From: JBHOQS01 sp042408875
GTDB lineage: Bacteria > Chloroflexota > UBA11872 > JBHOQS01
Direction of reading: 5' to 3'
Assembly (NCBI GenBank): GCA_042408875.1
Contig: JBHOQS010000022.1
Span: 62,001 to 126,000 of the forward strand
DNA length: 64,000 nt
Position numbers and translations under genes: made by a program. The stretch's first letter is position 1; each line of letters opens with the position of its first letter. The notes below the pieces were generated by a model. It did not search any database. It worked only from the letters and a program-made list of their open reading frames with translations, and had not been told where the DNA came from. Shown here piece by piece: positions 47,013-55,043 of the stretch.

Positions 47013-47603
47013 GTGTGGCGCGCCTGGGGTACTGTCTGGGGCACTATACGATGGTGCGCTGTAGTATGGTGTGCGGTGACCCTGTGCAGCGGACACCCGG
47101 TGCAGGCGCAGGAGCAAGTGGTCGTACGCGGGGTCGTATTGGAGAATGCAGTCAGCGCACGGGTCATTGTCCTGCGTGGGGAGGATGGCGTCGATTATGC
47201 TGTCGTCTGGGATGAGCGGGCTGCCGTGCGCTGGCTAGATGGCAGCCCGGCCGGCTTCCAGGATCTCCAGCCTGAGATGGCGCTGGAGGTCACTGGCACC
47301 CTTGAGCGCACACCCGCCAGTACCGTGCTGCGGCCGTCTGACGTCCGCATCCAGCGCACACCGCAGGGCATGCCCCGTGCTGGCGCGGCTCCGTTGCCAG
47401 GCTGGGCCCTTCCCGCGCTGCTCCTGCTTCCGCTGGGAATGTGGCTGGCTCGGCCCCGCTGTACTACAGGCGGCAGTGGTGAGCTGATCATACGCCAGCG
47501 AAGGCAGCACACCTGGATCCGAGGAGGCTACCCATGCCAGAGACCCATCCGTACCTCAAGCGTCGCATGGCACACATCTTCCAGCCAGATGGCCGGGCGC
47601 TGA
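47013..47603 (+). CDS. Exported protein with small beta domain and C-terminal TM segment
   Basis: 196 residues from a GTG placed 8 bases after GGGAGGT. A Trp-rich hydrophobic signal (about residues 5-28) ends near VQAQEQ. A small domain of about 85 residues (VVVRGVVLENAVSARVIVL...MALEVTGTLERTP) resembles an OB-fold nucleic-acid or ligand-binding barrel. Residues about 128-147 (PGWALPALLLLPLGMWLARP) form a transmembrane helix. The last 24 codons overlap the start of the aldolase gene in another frame. No function is assigned. The frame is also open upstream to 46779 without plausible content. Confidence 0.6.
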   Translation: MWRAWGTVWGTIRWCAVVWCAVTLCSGHPVQAQEQVVVRGVVLENAVSARVIVLRGEDGVDYAVVWDERAAVRWLDGSPAGFQDLQPEMALEVTGTLERTPASTVLRPSDVRIQRTPQGMPRAGAAPLPGWALPALLLLPLGMWLARPRCTTGGSGELIIRQRRQHTWIRGGYPCQRPIRTSSVAWHTSSSQMAGR

Positions 47604-48316
47604 TCGTCGCCCTCGACCACACGCGCAGCGGCCCGGCGCCGGGACTGGAACAGCCGGGTGAGACCATCGCCCGCGTGGCAGCTGGCGGTGCGGACGCCAT
47701 CCTGACCACCTACGGCATCGCCCGGCACTTCTGGCACCGGCTGGGTAACCGCGGCCTCATCGTCGGCACCGACGGGATGCGTCCGGTCACCAAGCATGCC
47801 GTGCTGGATGCCCTGCGCCTCGGCGCCGACGCGGTCGAGCTCAAGGTGTTCCCGGGTAATCCGCAGGAGACGCGCCTGCCGGAGCTGAACATGCTCGCCA
47901 CGATCTGCGCTGAGTGGGGCATGCCGCTCCTGGCCGAGCCGATCCCGGTGTCGTTCCAGGAGACGGCCGCACATACGCCGGAGAACATCGCGAAAGCCGC
48001 ACGCATCGCCGCGGAGGCCGGCGCCGACTTCGTAAAAGTGCATTACACCGGCTCGATCGAGACGATGCGCCGCGTGGTGGAGAGCTGTTACGTGCCGGTG
48101 GTGATCCTGGGCGGCCCGCGCATGGCCTCCGAGCGCGATGTGCTCCAGGTAGTGGCCGATGCCCTTGCCGCCGGGGCGCGCGGGATTGCCTTCGGCCGGA
48201 ACATCTTCGCTCACCCGCGCCCCGACCGCATGACCGCTGCGCTGGCCGCGCTCATCCATGGCGGCGCGACCGTCGATCAGGCCATGCGCGAGCTGGCGGT
48301 ACCGGTGGGAGTGTAG
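47534..48316 (+). CDS. DeoC/FbaB/LacD-type class I aldolase
   Basis: A 260-residue TIM-barrel aldolase. The Schiff-base lysine is likely in GADFVKVHYTG, with VALDHTRSGP near the N-terminus and GARGIAFGRNIFAHP at the phosphate-binding end. This matches the archaeal-type class I fructose-bisphosphate / tagatose-bisphosphate / LsrF-like group. The substrate is probably a phosphorylated ketose or ketol. The ATG has GGAGG about 8 bases upstream. No kinase gene adjoins. Confidence 0.85.
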   Translation: MPETHPYLKRRMAHIFQPDGRALIVALDHTRSGPAPGLEQPGETIARVAAGGADAILTTYGIARHFWHRLGNRGLIVGTDGMRPVTKHAVLDALRLGADAVELKVFPGNPQETRLPELNMLATICAEWGMPLLAEPIPVSFQETAAHTPENIAKAARIAAEAGADFVKVHYTGSIETMRRVVESCYVPVVILGGPRMASERDVLQVVADALAAGARGIAFGRNIFAHPRPDRMTAALAALIHGGATVDQAMRELAVPVGV

Positions 48317-48438
48317 GACCGGTCGGTCTGGCGCCCTCTGCCACAGCAAGAGCGAGTCGCGCTCCTGCCCTACCACCTGCTACGATTCTGGCATGCGATG
48401 CGCTGTCCTCAACTGCACGCTCAGGAGTCGAGCGGCGC

Positions 48439-49008
48439 TCACGATGGGCAGCCCAGGTTATGCGAGCGCAGGAAGTCGTTATAGACTTTTCCTAAAGGCG
48501 GAAAGACCTGCGCTGGATCGGCCTGGCATTGCCAGATGTCAGGGAACGTGACCGGCGGCGGCTCGAGCTCCAGCGCACGGATGTTCCAGCCGACCTCTTC
48601 GAAGAACTTGCCCGTCTTGAGCCCCTCGACCACCACGTTCTTGTCGGACGGGGGGAGTGGACTCTTGCGATAGGCGTCCGACTCCTGCACGCGTCGGTTG
48701 GCGTAGATCGCGCGAGCACCTTCCGCCTGCACCCGCTCCAGCAGGAATTGCGGATCGTTGTTGAACTCGATCCAGAGCCAGACGGCGTCCGGCACCTTTG
48801 AGGCAGCAAAGATGGCCGCCCCGCCGCCGATAATGGTCGTGATACGCGGCTGTCCCTTGCGCGCCAGCGGCGGGAGGGTGATATCCCACGTGAAGGCGTC
48901 CTTAATGAGGTCGGCCTGGTTGACAGCGAAACCGCCCAGCCACATCGCCGAAAGACCGCGCGAGAAGTGGTTGCGCGGTGCAGCGGATGAGTGCCCTGCG
49001 CGTGACAA
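48439..49008 (-). pseudogene. C-terminal remnant of an ABC solute-binding protein
   Basis: A 189-residue open frame whose sequence (GLSAMWLGGFAVNQADLIKDAF, GGGAAIFAASKVPDAVWLWIEFNNDPQFLLE, SDAYRKSPLPPSDKN) matches the last 40% of family 1 solute-binding proteins, the part that includes the conserved AMWxGG strand. The signal peptide and first lobe are missing, and upstream lies only an AT-rich spacer and the end of the DUF4091 gene. Best read as a 5'-truncated pseudogene; the first 20 residues do not fit the family. It would be the third such binding protein in the window. Confidence 0.65.
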
Positions 49009-49131
49009 CTCCGGACATAGGCCTTACTCCTCATCTTGTCTAGCATCCTGCCATGCCACGAGTGTATTTTGATTATTGATTATATTTAATAGTGTATAAA
49101 CTTAATGGTATACAAAGTCGCTGCGATACCG

Positions 49132-50934
49132 CTACGGTGCTCTTCCCGATGCCGGCTCTAGCATGCCTGTAAGGCGTGCTAGCGCCCGGCCAATAGCTTC
49201 GCGGTGCCGCAGCAGCAGCGCCGGGTCGCGCGTGTAGTCCTCGAGCGAGGGGCACGTCTCCTCGAGGGCGCGCCAGAGCACGCGCCGCGCCTGCGCCGCG
49301 GCGTCGTCCAGACGCTCGCGCGCGACAGCGCTGGCCGGGCCGGGAGCGGCCGCACGGGATAGCTCGGCAGCGCGGTCGCAGGCCTCACCCAGCAGCCAGA
49401 GGTACTCGAAATCCTCCATCCCGTCGCGGATCGTCTCCCAGCGCTGCGAGCTGACCGGCCTGGCCCGCGCACCGCCCCTGCCGGGATAGACCACGAAGGG
49501 ATCGCCCGCCGGCAGATCGCGCGCCTCCACCTCTTCCCAGGGGTCGAGCAACACGCCACCCAGGCGATGGTGGCCGTAGAAGTTGTACCCCCAGTGCAGG
49601 AAGCCCTGGATGCGATTGCTGTAGGTCAGCCAGTGGATGATCCGTGTCTTGATGAGAGGATAATCGATGAACCGATTAGGGTAGCGATCGCCGCGCGGGT
49701 TGCAGCAGGTATACCACCAGAGCTCTTCGCCCTGCTGCTGGCGGGCGCGGTGGAACGCGCTCACCTTCGGCAAGAGGGGCACCCAGATGTCCACCGCGCC
49801 GGCTACGTCCTCACAGGAGAGCGCGTCGATGCGCGGCACCTCCGGGAGAACCGAGCGCACGAATGCGCCCAGCTCGCGGTATGCTGGAGCCTGGACTGGC
49901 CCAGGCTCATCGGCCAGGTGAATGATGAAGCGGTCGAGCCAGCCGCGCTCCAGCAGGTGCCGGCGAAGCTGCGTCAGGAAATCGCCGATGCGGCGCCGGA
50001 AGGTCTCCCCGCCGAACCAGTACCGCAACGGCTGGTACAGCCGCCCATCGTCTGCGCGCGTCACCAGCACGTCGCCGGCAGAATACAGGTTCGGATCGGC
50101 CGGGTCACGCACGATCTTGGTCGCGACGTGACCGCCCTCAATGCGGGTCAGCCCATGGCGCAGGAAGGTCTCTACCCAGCGGTCGAGGTGGCGGTAGTCA
50201 TACGTGATATTCCCTTCGCGGTCAACCATGCCGGTGATGAGCTGGTAGAGCGGGGTGAGGATCACGTTCTGGCGGTGCTCGGCCATATCGGTGGCGATGC
50301 CGTCCACGATCTCCCAAAACTCCGGTGACCAGCGCTCGACGCGGTAGAATGCCGCCAGGCTGGACGGCGGCATGCACCAGTTGGTCAGCCACATGTGCGA
50401 CTGTGCCGGCAGGCGGAACGGCAGCACTTCCAACGCCACCGGCACGGCAACGTCCACGCCGTCGCCGGTGACCCGCACCTCGCCAGCGTACGCTCCGGGT
50501 GGAGCGTCGGGCGGAACGTAGATCGTCACCCAGAAGGCGCGGCTCTCGCCTGCGGGCACAGTGAGCACGGGCTCGGGCACCAGCGGATCAGGGAAGAGGC
50601 CAGGCGAGGGACGCTCGATCTCCTCCAGCGGGCAGGCCCAGCGGCCCTCGGTGTTGCTGAGGCGTGCCTGCACTAGGCCAACCGCGTAGATGCGTCCGCT
50701 GCCCTCTGGCAAGACGTAGCCGCGCTCCTGGTGGCGCAGCGGCCCAAGGCGAGCCTCGACGCGACAGGAGCGCGCGCTGGCCGTCACAGCAACCTGGAAC
50801 GCCTCGTACTCGTTCTGTGCCGCCAGCAGGCGCACCGGCGGCGCCACACCTTTCTGCTCGGCCGTATCGTCTGGGAAGACCCGCTGCAACGGCCGCACCG
50901 GCCAGACCGTCACCCCTGCCGCGTAGTTAGCCAT
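49132..50934 (-). CDS. DUF4091 protein, glycoside-hydrolase-like
   Basis: 600 residues without a signal peptide. The N-terminal region is beta-sandwich-like (AAQNEYEAFQVAVTA, FWVTIYVPPDAPPGAYAGEVRV). A TIM-barrel-like region follows (MWLTNWCMPP, FIIHLADEPGP, LWWYTCCNPRG, IQGFLHWGYNFYG), then the DUF4091 end with RWETIRDGMEDFEYLWLL. The family is related to GH123-like N-acetylhexosaminidases; Asp-Glu in LADEP is a candidate catalytic pair. A cytoplasmic glycan or glycoside-processing role is inferred. GGAGGGAGAG precedes the ATG. Confidence 0.8.
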   Translation of the reverse strand: MANYAAGVTVWPVRPLQRVFPDDTAEQKGVAPPVRLLAAQNEYEAFQVAVTASARSCRVEARLGPLRHQERGYVLPEGSGRIYAVGLVQARLSNTEGRWACPLEEIERPSPGLFPDPLVPEPVLTVPAGESRAFWVTIYVPPDAPPGAYAGEVRVTGDGVDVAVPVALEVLPFRLPAQSHMWLTNWCMPPSSLAAFYRVERWSPEFWEIVDGIATDMAEHRQNVILTPLYQLITGMVDREGNITYDYRHLDRWVETFLRHGLTRIEGGHVATKIVRDPADPNLYSAGDVLVTRADDGRLYQPLRYWFGGETFRRRIGDFLTQLRRHLLERGWLDRFIIHLADEPGPVQAPAYRELGAFVRSVLPEVPRIDALSCEDVAGAVDIWVPLLPKVSAFHRARQQQGEELWWYTCCNPRGDRYPNRFIDYPLIKTRIIHWLTYSNRIQGFLHWGYNFYGHHRLGGVLLDPWEEVEARDLPAGDPFVVYPGRGGARARPVSSQRWETIRDGMEDFEYLWLLGEACDRAAELSRAAAPGPASAVARERLDDAAAQARRVLWRALEETCPSLEDYTRDPALLLRHREAIGRALARLTGMLEPASGRAP

Positions 50935-51121
50935 CCCGGCTCTCCCTCCGAGCCCCTCGTCACGCCTTTACCGGCGCGCTGGGGGTGAGCTCTAGCGCGC
51001 AACGCAATGTGCCCTCGGCGCACACTTTTGAGCCTACTCCTGGCAGATCTATTGGTCAAGAACTCGGGCGCGTGCCGCTGGCGGGGAGGAAGAAAGCCGA
51101 GGATGCGCACTGGCAAGATGC

Positions 51122-51151
51122 TGGACGGAGCCGCACTGGCACTGGCATAAT
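51122..51151 (+). promoter_or_regulatory. Promoter before the M24 peptidase gene
   Basis: TGGACG (51122-51127), an 18-base spacer, CATAAT (51146-51151) with extended TGG. It closely resembles the promoter at 46837-46865. Confidence 0.45.
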
Positions 51152-51189
51152 CAGGCGTACGCAGGCACGATTAGTGAGGAGGGAGGGCA

Positions 51190-52401
51190 ATGGCGCCGGA
51201 TGCGCTGGTGGGGAGCGAGCGTCTGGAGCAGGTGCAGCGCGCGTTGCAACAGGCCGGCATGGCGGCGCTGGTCTGTCGGCTCCCTGAGAACGTGTTTTTC
51301 TTGACCGGCTACTGGCCGCTGAGCAGCTTTGCCTTCGCCGTTGTGCCGGCCGCGGGTGAGCCGGCGTTGTTGCTGGTGCGAACCGAGCAGCTGTATGCTG
51401 AGAAGGCGCGGGTGCAGGACATCCGTACCTTCGGCTGGGGCACGCTCGCTGACGGCGATCCGTACGCCCAGGTCGAGGTGCTACTGGCCGGGCTGGCGCA
51501 GGAGCGCGGGCTGCGGCAGGGCACGATCGGCATCGAGCTGGGCTTCGAACAGGTGGCTGCCGGCCATAACTGGGCCGAGCCGTTGCTGCCAGCGGCGCCC
51601 ACGCAGCGGCTCATCGGCCGCGCCTTCGCCGGGTGCACGCTCGCCGACGCGGCGCCGCTCCTGCACGAGCTGCGGGCGATCAAGAGCGCTGAGGATATCG
51701 AAGGGTTGCGGGTAGCGAACGAGGTGGCCCAGCTCGGCCTGGCTGCCTTCGTGGAGCATTTCCAGCCTGGCCGCACGGAAGCCGAAGTGGCCGCTGCGGT
51801 GGAGCACGCGATCTATGCCCGGGGAACGGGCTACCAGCCGGCCGGCGGTGGTGCACCGGTGCGCCGCGTGCGCGCCTGGGCGCAGCTCATGACCGGACCC
51901 GACTCCGCCCTGGCCTACTCGCCGTTTCCTGCCTCGAGCGCGCGCCGGATCAGGCCGGGCGATCTGGGTGTGCTCGAGCTCGGCACAGTGGTGGATGGCT
52001 ACTGGTCGGACCTCACGCGCACACGCGTTGCCGGCGTCCCAGATGAACGGCAACGTGCCGTCCACCACGCCGTGCTGGAGGCGCAGCGCGCTGCCCTCCA
52101 GGCGATGCGCCCGGGCGTTTCAGGAACGGAGGTGGATGCAGCGGCGCGGGCAGTGCTCGAGCGCGCCGACCTGGGGCAGGCCTTTGTGCACCACACTGGG
52201 CACGGGATTGGCTTTCGCTACCACGAGCCGGTGCCTCTCCTCGCCCCCGCCGGGGAACGCCCGCTGGCCGCCGGGATGGTGACGAGCCTTGAGCCCGGCG
52301 TCTACCTCGCAGGCTGGGGTGGCCTACGCATCGAGGACAACATCGTGGTTACGCCAACAGGCGCGGAGTCGCTCTCGACGTTTGACCGCAACCTGACATG
52401 A
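51190..52401 (+). CDS. M24 family (Xaa-Pro aminopeptidase-like) peptidase
   Basis: 403 residues: a creatinase-like N-terminal domain (1-165) and a pita-bread catalytic domain. Of the five metal ligands, Asp274 (GYWSDLTRT), His338 (HHTGHGIG), Glu368 (TSLEPGVY) and Glu382 (LRIEDN) are present. The first, normally Asp in DxG, is Glu263 (LELGTVVDGYWSD). It probably still binds metal, but activity could be altered. The ATG follows GGAGGGAGG. Its stop overlaps the next gene (ATGA). Confidence 0.88.
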   Translation: MAPDALVGSERLEQVQRALQQAGMAALVCRLPENVFFLTGYWPLSSFAFAVVPAAGEPALLLVRTEQLYAEKARVQDIRTFGWGTLADGDPYAQVEVLLAGLAQERGLRQGTIGIELGFEQVAAGHNWAEPLLPAAPTQRLIGRAFAGCTLADAAPLLHELRAIKSAEDIEGLRVANEVAQLGLAAFVEHFQPGRTEAEVAAAVEHAIYARGTGYQPAGGGAPVRRVRAWAQLMTGPDSALAYSPFPASSARRIRPGDLGVLELGTVVDGYWSDLTRTRVAGVPDERQRAVHHAVLEAQRAALQAMRPGVSGTEVDAAARAVLERADLGQAFVHHTGHGIGFRYHEPVPLLAPAGERPLAAGMVTSLEPGVYLAGWGGLRIEDNIVVTPTGAESLSTFDRNLT

Positions 52402-53057
52402 CCGGCGGCTCGATGCTCACGGAGTCACCAGAGGAGCGCCAGGAGCGGCTGGCCCGCCTGGCCGCCGATGCCTTGCTGGCGCTCAGTCCTGTCTCCGCCA
52501 CGCTCGTGGCGAGCTTCCTGGCAGGGGTCGCGTTATTTGCGCTTCCCATCGTCGTGCTGACGGCCATCGCCATGCTCGGCGCGATCCTGGCCATGCCGGG
52601 GGCCGCGGCGCTGGGGCCAGGCGGCCGCGGTAGCGCCGCGACAGCGCAGCCCGACGCACTCGCGGCACTGGAGGTGGCACTAAGTATGGCGGCCTTCGGC
52701 CTGACTGGCACGCTCGCGGGCATGCTGCGGCGGGCACGTGTGCGGCGGGTAGGCCTGCATACCGGGGGAGCAGGCGAGCTTTCGGCGATGCCGGAGCTCC
52801 TGGTGATGTTCGTCTGCTTTGTTCTCATCGAAGCGGCGCATGTCCTCCTGGAGCCGCGCCTGCTGGCCCTCTTTCGCTCCTCCCCCAGTGCGGTTGGCAT
52901 CCTGCTGGTGGTCTTGCTCATCCTGGCGTGGGGCGGGCACCGGCTGTGGCGCTGGCTGGCGGACTCAGTGCTCTGGCAGCTTGCCCCTGCACAGGCGCGC
53001 CAGGCCGCTGCGGCGCTGGTGCAGGTGGAGCGACGCCGCAGCCTCGGGGACGGCTGA
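52398..53057 (+). CDS. Hypothetical membrane protein
   Basis: 219 residues with about four hydrophobic helices (around 34-66, 91-110, 131-152 and 166-180) and charged ends; the C-terminus is Gln/Arg-rich. No family recognised. It is translationally coupled to the M24 peptidase by a 4-base overlap and followed after 62 bases by the OsmC gene, so all three are probably co-transcribed. Confidence 0.65.
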   Translation: MTGGSMLTESPEERQERLARLAADALLALSPVSATLVASFLAGVALFALPIVVLTAIAMLGAILAMPGAAALGPGGRGSAATAQPDALAALEVALSMAAFGLTGTLAGMLRRARVRRVGLHTGGAGELSAMPELLVMFVCFVLIEAAHVLLEPRLLALFRSSPSAVGILLVVLLILAWGGHRLWRWLADSVLWQLAPAQARQAAAALVQVERRRSLGDG

Positions 53058-53119
53058 ACCCGAGCGGCCCGGCTGCGCCGGCATCTACCGGCTACTCGCA
53101 GATGGAAGGAGGGTTCGCC

Positions 53120-53617
53120 ATGGATCTTCGCGCAGCCCAGCGTCCCTTGAAAGACCGCTATCGCCGCGACCCCACGGCCGCCCGGATCACCCTGCACGCG
53201 CGTGGTAGCGAAGCTGGCGCGCCGGTCGCTTGCTCAGTCGATCTCGGCCGCGCCGTGTACGCGGCCCAGGCGCACAGTGGGGTGGGGGGCTCTGGCACTG
53301 CGGCCTGCTCAGGCGATCTCTTGCTCGGGGCGCTTGCCGCATGTGCACAGCTTACCTGCCAGATGGTCGCTGCTGCCCTGGGCATCCGGACAGCGCGGAT
53401 CGAAGTTGTGGTGGAGGGTGAGCTAGACCTGCGAGGGACGCTGGGCATCTCAAAGGAAGTCCCCGTCGGCTTCCAGGACATTCGCCTTCGGTTTGAAATT
53501 GATGCGCCCGACGCAACGCCGGAGCAGCTTGCGGCCTTGCAGGAGAAGACCGAGCTCTATTGCGTTGTGATGCAGACGCTCCGGCAGCCCCCGCCGATCA
53601 CCGTAACATGGACCTGA
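53120..53617 (+). CDS. OsmC/Ohr family peroxiredoxin-like protein
   Basis: A 165-residue thiol peroxidase-type protein. The two OsmC cysteines are visible, one in LAACAQLTCQM and the other in EKTELYCVVMQTL, within the expected spacing. They reduce organic hydroperoxides in this family. The start ATG has GGAGGG 8 bases upstream; the same frame is open further upstream but overlaps the preceding gene. Confidence 0.85.
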   Translation: MDLRAAQRPLKDRYRRDPTAARITLHARGSEAGAPVACSVDLGRAVYAAQAHSGVGGSGTAACSGDLLLGALAACAQLTCQMVAAALGIRTARIEVVVEGELDLRGTLGISKEVPVGFQDIRLRFEIDAPDATPEQLAALQEKTELYCVVMQTLRQPPPITVTWT

Positions 53618-53662
53618 GCATGGACCTGCGCCGCACTGGCGCGTCCAAGGTCGTTTGACCGT

Positions 53663-53691
53663 TTGACCGGGTGTGTCCCCCTTGTTACACT
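53663..53691 (+). promoter_or_regulatory. Promoter of the rsgA leader
   Basis: TTGACC (53663-53668), exactly 17 bases, TACACT (53686-53691). The -35 hexamer lies in a tandem gtttgacc-gtttgacc duplication. The best-matching sigma-70-type promoter in the window. Confidence 0.7.
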
Positions 53692-53696
53692 GAAAC

Positions 53697-53929
53697 GGGT
53701 GCAGGCCCGGGTGCCCAATCCCGGTTACGTGAAGGGAGGTGGTGTCGCATACAGGCCGGATACAGAGCGCACGCAGAGTTGGCTTTGCCTGAGATGAGAC
53801 GCTGCCCACCTCCCGTCTGCCCATACCGGAGGTGACGATGACAGTGGCGTGAGCGCGCTGGTTTCTTGTCTACTCCAGCGCTCGTCGCCAGGAGCCACGG
53901 GCCGTACGCCCGCTGGCTCTTTTGTTTTA
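53697..53929 (+). ncRNA. Structured leader or small RNA upstream of rsgA
   Basis: It begins at the promoter above and ends in a terminator. In order: a hairpin CCGGG...CCCGG (about 53707-53722); a long-range helix GGGAGGTGG (53734-53742) with CCACCTCCC (53806-53814); a minigene with a perfect GGAGGTG site and ATG ACA GTG GCG TGA (53838-53852, peptide MTVA); a further hairpin; then the terminator. The arrangement suggests translation-sensing attenuation of rsgA, or an independent small RNA. No known Rfam motif is recognised. Confidence 0.45.
53892..53929 (+). terminator. Terminator/attenuator upstream of rsgA
   Basis: GAGCCA-c-GGGC-cgtac-GCCC-gc-TGGCTC followed by TTTTGTTTT. It lies 150 bases before the rsgA start. 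Confidence 0.75.
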
Positions 53930-54079
53930 CGCGTGGTTTTGGGCATGGCCTGGCCCAGAGAAGCACCTACCCGTGCTACGGGGCTGGAGTTCAGCAGGCA
54001 ATGGATGAGCAGGTCTCTCTTGGCCGAGTGACGTTCTGTGCAGAGCTGCTCTGGCGGATGAGCAAGGAGAGGGTATCAG

Positions 54080-55042
54080 GTGGCCCCATCACGGTCTGAT
54101 CCCGCTAGCGCGGCAGTGACTTCACTGGCAGGCGCCGAGGACGTACGCTGCGGCGTCGTGGTGCGTGTCTACGGGCCCTTTTTCGATGTGTTGACGCCCG
54201 ATGGGACGACGTGGCGCGCGGTGGTGCGCGGCGTGCTCAAGAAGCAGCGCCTGCGCACCGATCCGGTGGCACCAGGGGATCGCGTCGATATCCGGCCTGT
54301 TGGCCCCGGGGAGGCCGTGATCGAGCGGGTGCACGAGCGGGTGCGCACCCTCTCCCGGCTGGCGCGCGGCACTGACGATGTCGAGCAGGTGATCCTGGCG
54401 AACCCTGATCAGGTAGCCATCATCTTCGCAGTCAAGGAGCCAGAGCCGCACTTCCGCATGCTCGACCGCTTCCTGGTCCTGGTCGAAGACCGCGAGCTGC
54501 CTGCCTTCATCGTCGCCAACAAGATTGATCTTGACCCGACCGGGGAGCTGCGCGCGCCGTTTCGGCTCTACGAGCAGATCGGCTATCCAGTCCTATACAC
54601 CAGCGCGCGCACCGGCGAGGGCCTCGCTGAGCTCCGCCGCCGTCTCCATGGCCGGATTACGGTTCTGACCGGCCCATCCGGGGTGGGCAAGACCAGCCTG
54701 CTGAACGCGCTGAAGCCTGGGCTGGGTGAGGCGACCCGCGAGGTTAGCCGGGCGACCGGCAAGGGGCGGCACACCACCTCGGCCACGCGCCTCTTCCCGC
54801 TCAACGACGGGTTCCTGGCCGATAGCCCGGGCCTGCGCACGCTCGCCTTCTGGAACGTGGACCTGGAGAACCTCGACTACCTCTTCCGTGAATTCCGGCC
54901 CTACCTGGGCAAGTGCCGCTATAACGACTGCGCGCACATCGAGGAGCCGGGCTGCGCAGTACGCGCAGCGGTCGAGCGCGGCGAGATCCCAGAGTCGCGC
55001 TATGAAAGCTACCTGCGCCTGCGAGAGGGGGGCGAGGAGTAA
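54080..55042 (+). CDS. rsgA: Ribosome small subunit-dependent GTPase RsgA
   Basis: A 320-residue circularly permuted GTPase that assists late 30S maturation. An N-terminal OB fold (residues 25-90) is followed by G motifs in permuted order: NKID 147-150 (G4), GPSGVGKT 198-205 (G1), DSPG 248-251 (G3). The C-terminal zinc site is Cys279, Cys284, His286, Cys292. The start is GTG behind AAGGAGAGGG. It is preceded by a structured leader with terminator and converges, 1 base apart, on the GHMP kinase gene. Confidence 0.95.
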   Translation: MAPSRSDPASAAVTSLAGAEDVRCGVVVRVYGPFFDVLTPDGTTWRAVVRGVLKKQRLRTDPVAPGDRVDIRPVGPGEAVIERVHERVRTLSRLARGTDDVEQVILANPDQVAIIFAVKEPEPHFRMLDRFLVLVEDRELPAFIVANKIDLDPTGELRAPFRLYEQIGYPVLYTSARTGEGLAELRRRLHGRITVLTGPSGVGKTSLLNALKPGLGEATREVSRATGKGRHTTSATRLFPLNDGFLADSPGLRTLAFWNVDLENLDYLFREFRPYLGKCRYNDCAHIEEPGCAVRAAVERGEIPESRYESYLRLREGGEE

Positions 55043-55043
55043 G

